Shown here: positions 6,999 through 10,504 of the stretch, in pieces | Position numbering within the stretch: the first letter of the stretch is position 1 | How the letters are laid out: the number at the start of each line of letters is the position of its first letter | DNA from: Pseudomonadota bacterium | GTDB taxonomy: Bacteria; Myxococcota; Polyangia; Polyangiales; Polyangiaceae | Direction: 5' to 3' | Assembly: GCA_023419055.1 (NCBI GenBank) | Contig: JAEZYO010000798.1 | Location: 1 to 10,504, forward strand | DNA length: 10,504 nt | Made by a program: the position numbers and the translations under genes | The notes under the pieces: generated by a model | What the model saw: the letters and a program-made list of their open reading frames with translations, nothing else | Told to the model about the DNA's origin: nothing | The model's database searches: none

Positions 6999-8212
6999 GC
7001 GGACTCCAGGTAGGCGCGGAAGCGGTTCAACAGCGGCTCGAGGCAGTTCGAAAGATCGAACCGCTCGATCACGTGCTTGCGGCCTGCCTCGGCGAGGCGA
7101 TCCGCGAGCTCGGGGTCGTCCTTGAGCTTGAGGAGCGCGTCCGCGAGCTGCTCGGCGTTCTTGGGGTCGACCAAGAGCCCGGTCTCCGAATCTACGAGGA
7201 GATCCGGAATACCCACGAGCCGCGTCGAGATGGCAGGCAAGCCGCACGCCATAGCCTCCATCAGCATCTGCGGCAAGCCGTCGACGTCGTTGTCCGACGC
7301 CCAGACGCACGGCAGGCAATAAACGTCGCCGCTGTGCATGAACTCGGGAATGTCCTCCTGCTTGAGCGGCTTACCGGTCAGCTCGATGCGGGATTCGAGC
7401 CCTTCCCGCTTGATCTGGGCTCGGAGGGACTCTTCGAGCGGACCGCTCCCCGCGATCACGCATTCGAAATCCACGCCGCGATCAGCGAGCAGGCGGCACG
7501 CCTTGATCAGCCAGAAAAAGCCCTTCTTCTCGACGAGCCGGCCGGAAGACAGGATCCGGAAGCGCTGACCAGGCTTCCGCTCACGCGGCTTCGGGAAGAA
7601 GTGCGAGGTATCGATGCCGCAGTAAGCAATGTGGAGTCGCTGCGGATCCGCGCCGTGCTCGAGATAAAATTCGCGGTGGAAGTTCGAGATGCAGACGATG
7701 AATTCGGCGCGCTTGATCTTGTCCTCGAGCGCGGAGCGATCTCGGAACAGGTCGGCTGCGTGACCGGTAAAGCTGAAGGGCACTCCCAACAGCCAGGCCC
7801 CGTACATGGCTAGGGTTCCACCGGAGTGGATCCACTGAGAGTGAATCAACTTCACGTCCTCGGAGCGCATCTTTTCTGCCCAGTTGCAGGCGGCGTAAAA
7901 GTGCCAGAGCCCCACGGCGCGGGCGCGGAGACTTTCGCGGGGCCCGGTGGCGGCGTTCCAGAGCGCTTCGGCGAAGCGCTTCTTGAAGCGGAGTGGAGCG
8001 AGGGTGAACGATTTGACGCCGTCGAAGAGGGGCAGCGGGTAGACCTCCCGCGTCTGCCGATCCACCGCGGCGACGTCCTCCGAGGAGAAAAACGTGCTCT
8101 TCGGGCGCGCGAGGGCGTGCAGCACGAAATTGATGCCCGCCTTGTTGAGTACCCTGAGCTCGTTGCCTACCCAGGCGTTCCCCACGCCGTTGGTCGTCAT
8201 GTAGTGGATCAT
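6995..8212 (-). CDS. GT4-family glycosyltransferase, first gene of the heptose operon
   Basis: This is a retaining GT-B glycosyltransferase of 405 residues, probably working on the lipid-linked repeat unit at the inner membrane. The N-terminal half contains HSQWIHSGG (124-132) and FTGHAADLF (148-156), where H151 is the His commonly contacting the sugar donor, then VCISNFHREF (173-182). The C-terminal half has YCGIDTSHF (197-205), ILSSGRLVEKKGF (220-232), AGSGPLE (254-260) and DGLPQMLMEAMACGLP (311-326), with the second acidic residue E319. The first acidic position of the usual E-x7-E is D311. ATG 8212 has AGGA 7 bases upstream and lies about 19 bases after the predicted transcription start. 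The frame stays open to 8479 but that stretch is regulatory DNA. As it starts the operon that makes GDP-heptose, a heptosyltransferase role is a reasonable guess, not a demonstrated one. Confidence 0.92.
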   Translation of the reverse strand: MIHYMTTNGVGNAWVGNELRVLNKAGINFVLHALARPKSTFFSSEDVAAVDRQTREVYPLPLFDGVKSFTLAPLRFKKRFAEALWNAATGPRESLRARAVGLWHFYAACNWAEKMRSEDVKLIHSQWIHSGGTLAMYGAWLLGVPFSFTGHAADLFRDRSALEDKIKRAEFIVCISNFHREFYLEHGADPQRLHIAYCGIDTSHFFPKPRERKPGQRFRILSSGRLVEKKGFFWLIKACRLLADRGVDFECVIAGSGPLEESLRAQIKREGLESRIELTGKPLKQEDIPEFMHSGDVYCLPCVWASDNDVDGLPQMLMEAMACGLPAISTRLVGIPDLLVDSETGLLVDPKNAEQLADALLKLKDDPELADRLAEAGRKHVIERFDLSNCLEPLLNRFRAYLESA

Positions 8213-8237
8213 CGAAACGTCCTGCTTTAAGCGGGCG

Positions 8238-8265
8238 AGTATAGGCGTAGGCCTACGCAGAGCAA
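8238..8265 (-). promoter_or_regulatory. Predicted sigma70-like promoter of the six-gene heptose operon
   Basis: On the minus strand TATACT (8243-8238) matches five of six bases of the -10 consensus. TTGCTC (8265-8260) is a poor -35 with only the TTG matching, and the spacer is 16 bases. Transcription would start near 8231, leaving a leader of about 19 bases with AGGA properly placed before the ATG at 8212. A strong -10 with a weak -35 suggests activator dependence. The spacer holds a perfect palindrome. Confidence 0.5.
8245..8258. promoter_or_regulatory. Perfect 14-bp palindrome in the promoter spacer (candidate operator)
   Basis: GCGTAGGCCTACGC reads identically on both strands. It occupies nearly the whole 16-base spacer between the predicted -35 and -10 of the heptose operon, one face of the helix from both hexamers. 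Such a site could bind a dimeric regulator either as a repressor or, in MerR fashion, to reshape the promoter. A palindrome of this length is expected about once by chance in a window this size, so the position, not the length, is the argument. Confidence 0.45.
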
Positions 8266-8457
8266 GCGGGCGCACCGGGCGAGCGCGCGACCGATGACGT
8301 GGTTTCAAAGGAGCGCTCGTGAGCGAGGCGAAAAGCAAACACTGTGGCACGGCTCGATTCGGGAGGATCCGCGTCGCCCTCCGTCGCGAGGGGCTCGGGG
8401 ACGTTTCCCACCCGTGACGGAAAGCGGAGCCGAGAGAGGCTCGTCCGGACGAGAACC

Positions 8458-8486
8458 TTGACGCCGGGCGTCGCGTCAAAGACTAT
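8458..8486 (+). promoter_or_regulatory. Candidate promoter of gmhA
   Basis: TTGACG (8458-8463) matches five of six -35 bases, and GACTAT (8481-8486), at the ideal 17-base spacing, keeps A2, A5 and T6 of the -10. Transcription would begin near 8493 and leave a leader of about 47 bases before the ATG at 8540. The -10 is weak in the way common for GC-rich genomes. Confidence 0.42.
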
Positions 8487-8539
8487 CGAAGGGGCGTCCG
8501 TCGCCTTCGGACACCGCTTTTCGAGAGTCCAAGAGCGTC

Positions 8540-9133
8540 ATGGATCAAGAACCCGATTTCAGCGAGTTCGTCGTCTCGTACTACGAGCGCTTCGCGACGG
8601 TGCTCCGAACCTTCGACAAGGGCCCGCTCGCGGACGTGCTCGCCGTCTTCGACCGCGTGAGCGCCGCTGGTGGAACCGTTTTCATGGCCGGGAACGGGGG
8701 CAGCGCCGCCATCGCCGACCACAGCGTGTGTGACACCTCGAAGGGCACGCACCTCGACGGCGTGCCGCCGATTCGAGCGATCTCCCTCGCCTCGAACGGC
8801 CCGCTCATCACGGCGCTCGCCAACGACATCTCCTACGACAAGGTGTTTTCGGAGCAGCTCAAGTACTACCTGACGCCGAACGACGCGGTGCTGCTCGTGA
8901 GCTCGAGTGGAAATTCACCCAACGTGGTCGAGGCTTGTCGTTACGCGAACGAGCGCGACGTCCCGACCATCGCGTTCGTGGGGTTCAAGGGCGGAAAGCT
9001 CGCCGAGCTCGCCAAGCACGTCGTGCACATTCCGGTGGAGAACTACGGCATCGTCGAGGACGCTCACCAGAGCCTGATCCACGTGCTCACGCAGTACCTC
9101 CGCGCCCGGAACGCGCACCGGGTTCCTCGCTAG
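8540..9133 (+). CDS. gmhA: SIS-domain sedoheptulose 7-phosphate isomerase (phosphoheptose isomerase)
   Basis: This converts sedoheptulose 7-phosphate to D-glycero-D-manno-heptose 7-phosphate, the first step of heptose synthesis, as a cytoplasmic SIS-fold oligomer. It has 197 residues, as usual for GmhA. The phosphate-binding loops are GNGGSAA (51-57) and SSSGNSPN (121-128), and GFKGGKLAEL (148-157) is the typical third loop. Metal and catalytic positions known from E. coli GmhA (H61, E65, Q172, H180) align with H61, D65, E173 and H181. The Glu and Gln are therefore replaced by Asp and Glu, as in the subgroup often found beside hddA and hddC. The start ATG has only a weak AAGAG upstream. It is the first gene of a rightward pair with the GT2 gene 7 bases downstream, and supplies substrate for HddA on the divergent transcript. 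A different SIS sugar-phosphate isomerase role is possible but unlikely in this setting. Confidence 0.88.
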   Translation: MDQEPDFSEFVVSYYERFATVLRTFDKGPLADVLAVFDRVSAAGGTVFMAGNGGSAAIADHSVCDTSKGTHLDGVPPIRAISLASNGPLITALANDISYDKVFSEQLKYYLTPNDAVLLVSSSGNSPNVVEACRYANERDVPTIAFVGFKGGKLAELAKHVVHIPVENYGIVEDAHQSLIHVLTQYLRARNAHRVPR

Positions 9134-9140
9134 GCGAAAG

Positions 9141-10229
9141 GTGGACTCCCCGAGCACGAACGAGCCCTCCGCCGAGGCGGTCGGCGTCGTCACCATCGGC
9201 CGCAACGAGGGCGAACGCCTGAAACGCTGCCTCACCTCGCTCATCGAGCAGGGTGCGGGCCCCATCGTTTACGTCGACTCCGGCTCGACCGACGGCAGCG
9301 TGGAATTCGCGAAGTCGCTCGGCATCGACGTCGTGAACCTCGACATGTCACGCCCGTTCACCATGCCGCGCGGCAGGAACGCGGGCTTCGAGCGGCTGAT
9401 GGCGCTCCACCCCGCCCTCCGTCGAGTGCAGTTCGTCGACGGAGATTGCGAGGTCGATCCGAACTGGATCGAGCGGGCCAAGGCGGCTCTCGAGTCGCGC
9501 GAAGACGTCGCGGTCGTGTGTGGATTCCGTCGCGAGCGCCACCCGGAGGCCTCCGTCTACAACCGCCTGACCGATCTCGAATGGCAGGGTCCCGTCGGCG
9601 AAATCAAGGCCTGCGGCGGCGACGCCCTGTACCGCACCGACGTCTTTCGAGACGTGGGCGGTTTCAACGCGGCGATGATCGCCGGAGAAGAACCGGAGCT
9701 CTGCGTCCGCATCCGGCGCGCGGGGTTCGTCGTGCTCCGCATCGACGCGAAGATGACGCTTCACGACGCCAACATCACGAAGTTCTCCCAGTGGTGGAAG
9801 CGCACGATCCGCTCCGGGCATGCGAGCGCCGAGGGCATGGCGCTCCACGGTTTCACCCCCGAGCGACACAAGGTCAAAGAGACCCTGAGCGCGCTCGTGC
9901 ACGGCCTCGTCGTCCCTGCCCTCGCGGTGGGGGCTGTCGCGACGCTCGGTACGGGCGCCGCGACGTCGTCCCCCGTGCTCGTGGTCATCGGCGGCGGCGG
10001 CCTGGGCGTGCTCACCGCGCTCGAGCTCCGCCAGGCGCTGCGCATCTACCAGTCGCGCCGCGAGCGCGGTGACTCGGCGTCCGACGCGCGGCTCTACACG
10101 GCGTTCTGCATGCTCGGCAAGGTGCCGGAGGCGATCGGCGTCCTCACCTACGCCGCCAATCGCTTGCGAGGGCGCAGGGCCGGCATCATCGAGTACAAGA
10201 CCGCCGCTGCGCCGGCCGTCGCGAAATAG
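9141..10229 (+). CDS. GT2-family glycosyltransferase with C-terminal membrane segments
   Basis: This is an inverting GT-A glycosyltransferase of 362 residues anchored in the inner membrane. VVTIGRNEGERLKRCL (16-31) opens the nucleotide-binding fold and YVDSGSTDGS (44-53) binds the nucleotide. FVDGDCEVD (98-106) holds the DxD metal motif (D100, D102). KACGGDALYRTDVF (156-169) and AGEEPELCVRIRRAG (181-195) form the acceptor side with the likely catalytic acid in GEEPE, and QWWKRTIRSGHA (217-228) is the conserved Trp/Arg helix. Two hydrophobic stretches, about 252-270 and 278-295, follow and probably insert in the membrane. A basic region (RLRGRR, 341-346) lies near the end. The start is a GTG at 9141; AGG overlapping the gmhA stop (9132-9134) lies 6 bases upstream, and no other in-frame start would keep the first strand. 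It is co-transcribed with gmhA. Donor and acceptor are unknown. Confidence 0.9.
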   Translation: MDSPSTNEPSAEAVGVVTIGRNEGERLKRCLTSLIEQGAGPIVYVDSGSTDGSVEFAKSLGIDVVNLDMSRPFTMPRGRNAGFERLMALHPALRRVQFVDGDCEVDPNWIERAKAALESREDVAVVCGFRRERHPEASVYNRLTDLEWQGPVGEIKACGGDALYRTDVFRDVGGFNAAMIAGEEPELCVRIRRAGFVVLRIDAKMTLHDANITKFSQWWKRTIRSGHASAEGMALHGFTPERHKVKETLSALVHGLVVPALAVGAVATLGTGAATSSPVLVVIGGGGLGVLTALELRQALRIYQSRRERGDSASDARLYTAFCMLGKVPEAIGVLTYAANRLRGRRAGIIEYKTAAAPAVAK

Positions 10230-10233
10230 CCTA

Positions 10234-10255
10234 CCGTCGACTCAGAGGTCGATGG
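10234..10255. terminator. Candidate hairpin between convergent genes
   Basis: CCGTCGAC (10234-10241) can pair with GTCGATGG (10248-10255) to give an 8-bp stem with one G-U pair and a 6-base loop. It sits at the 12-bp junction of two convergent genes and overlaps the stop codon of the leftward gene. No U tract follows on either strand, so it is a weak terminator candidate. Confidence 0.3.
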
Positions 10256-10504
10256 GATCGAGCGTCAGCACCAAGTTGACGTAGGCGACCCAGCGCAAAC
10301 CGTCGGGGGCGGCGGCCGCGGCGGGCGTGGTCGGGTCGCTGATGGTCTGATACTGCGCGCGGTACCCGAACCCCAACCCGAGCTCGTCCACGATCGCGTA
10401 GCGCGCCCCGATTTCACCGCTCGTGAGGACCACCGAGTCGCCTGCCGTGCCGCTGTCGCCGATGGAGCGCGTGTGACCGATGAGCCCCTGGAAGGTCCAG
10501 TCGG
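10242..10504 (-). CDS. C-terminal part of an uncharacterised, possibly beta-barrel outer-membrane protein
   Basis: Only the last 87 codons lie in the window; the 5' end is outside. I do not recognise a family. The visible part shows alternating polar and hydrophobic residues in strand-like stretches (EIGARYAIVDELGLGFGYRAQY, split by turns), an Ala/Pro-rich loop (about 25 residues from the end), and a final amphipathic stretch WVAYVNLVLTLDPIDL. This looks like strands and a periplasmic/extracellular loop of an outer-membrane beta-barrel, but there is no terminal aromatic residue, which most barrels have. The TGA at 10244-10242 is 12 bases from the GT2 stop in convergent orientation. A link to the polysaccharide genes, for example in export, is only a possibility. 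Confidence 0.6.
   Translation of the reverse strand, partial: DWTFQGLIGHTRSIGDSGTAGDSVVLTSGEIGARYAIVDELGLGFGYRAQYQTISDPTTPAAAAAPDGLRWVAYVNLVLTLDPIDL

Larger units (their letters stand above)
8213..8539. other. Divergent regulatory region between the heptose operon and gmhA
   Basis: This 327-bp stretch has no gene. Its left end holds a leftward promoter with a palindromic spacer (8238-8265) and its right end a rightward promoter candidate (8458-8486). The middle, about 8266-8457, is GC-rich and shows no convincing coding frame, RNA gene or long repeat. An open frame on the plus strand from 8344 runs into gmhA in another frame and looks like a shadow. The length is generous for two simple promoters, so further regulator sites in the middle are possible but not recognisable. 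Confidence 0.6.

Noticed and set aside
8314..8325. Inverted repeat CGCTC-GT-GAGCG in the divergent region
   Set aside because: The arms are only five bases with a two-base loop, common by chance in DNA this GC-rich, and it is not positioned at either promoter.
8344..8733. Plus-strand open frame of 129 codons starting in the divergent region
   Set aside because: It runs into gmhA in another frame, has no family-like features and no convincing ribosome binding site.
1..10504. Search for tRNA, rRNA, CRISPR arrays, insertion sequences and integrase genes
   Set aside because: No repeated spacer pattern, transposase motif, terminal inverted repeats or tRNA-like cloverleaf was recognised by reading; composition looks even along the window.

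Overview
The window is GC-rich DNA (roughly two thirds G+C by eye) with tightly packed genes, strong G/C bias at third codon positions, and long shadow reading frames opposite the real genes. It encodes a surface-polysaccharide locus of a Gram-negative bacterium. The style (GC-rich, ATGA overlaps, many glycosyltransferases, a beta-barrel-like neighbour) fits a myxobacterium or related deltaproteobacterial lineage. That taxonomic guess is inference; nothing in the window proves it.

Layout, left to right. A partial Wzx-type flippase runs leftward off the window edge (1-1284). Divergent from it is a GT4 glycosyltransferase (1404-2501). It converges on a six-gene leftward operon that reads, in order of transcription: GT4 glycosyltransferase (8212-6995), heptose-7-phosphate kinase hddA (6998-6012), an extended-SDR nucleotide-sugar epimerase (5973-4852), heptose-1-phosphate guanylyltransferase hddC (4828-4103), heptose bisphosphate phosphatase gmhB (4106-3519) and UDP-glucose 4-epimerase galE (3519-2533). 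Several of these genes overlap by 1-4 bases. A 327-bp divergent regulatory region (8213-8539) separates this operon from a rightward pair: a GmhA-like sedoheptulose-7-phosphate isomerase (8540-9133) and a membrane-anchored GT2 glycosyltransferase (9141-10229). A partial leftward gene with a beta-barrel-like C-terminus lies at the right edge (10242-10504).

How the genes work together. The four enzymes GmhA, HddA, GmhB and HddC form a complete route from sedoheptulose 7-phosphate to GDP-D-glycero-alpha-D-manno-heptose. This is the GDP branch used for S-layer, capsule and O-chain glycans, not the ADP branch used for the LPS inner core. The remaining SDR epimerase resembles dTDP-L-rhamnose 4-epimerases but sits between the kinase and the guanylyltransferase, so it may remodel the GDP-heptose. 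GalE would supply UDP-galactose or a related sugar. Three glycosyltransferases and the flippase would assemble and export the repeat unit.

The points most worth a second look are the unassigned epimerase in the heptose operon, a GmhB that has lost most of its zinc-binding ligands, a GmhA with exchanged metal-ligand residues, and a promoter whose spacer is filled by a perfect 14-bp palindrome. No RNA genes, CRISPR arrays, insertion sequences or integrase genes were seen.
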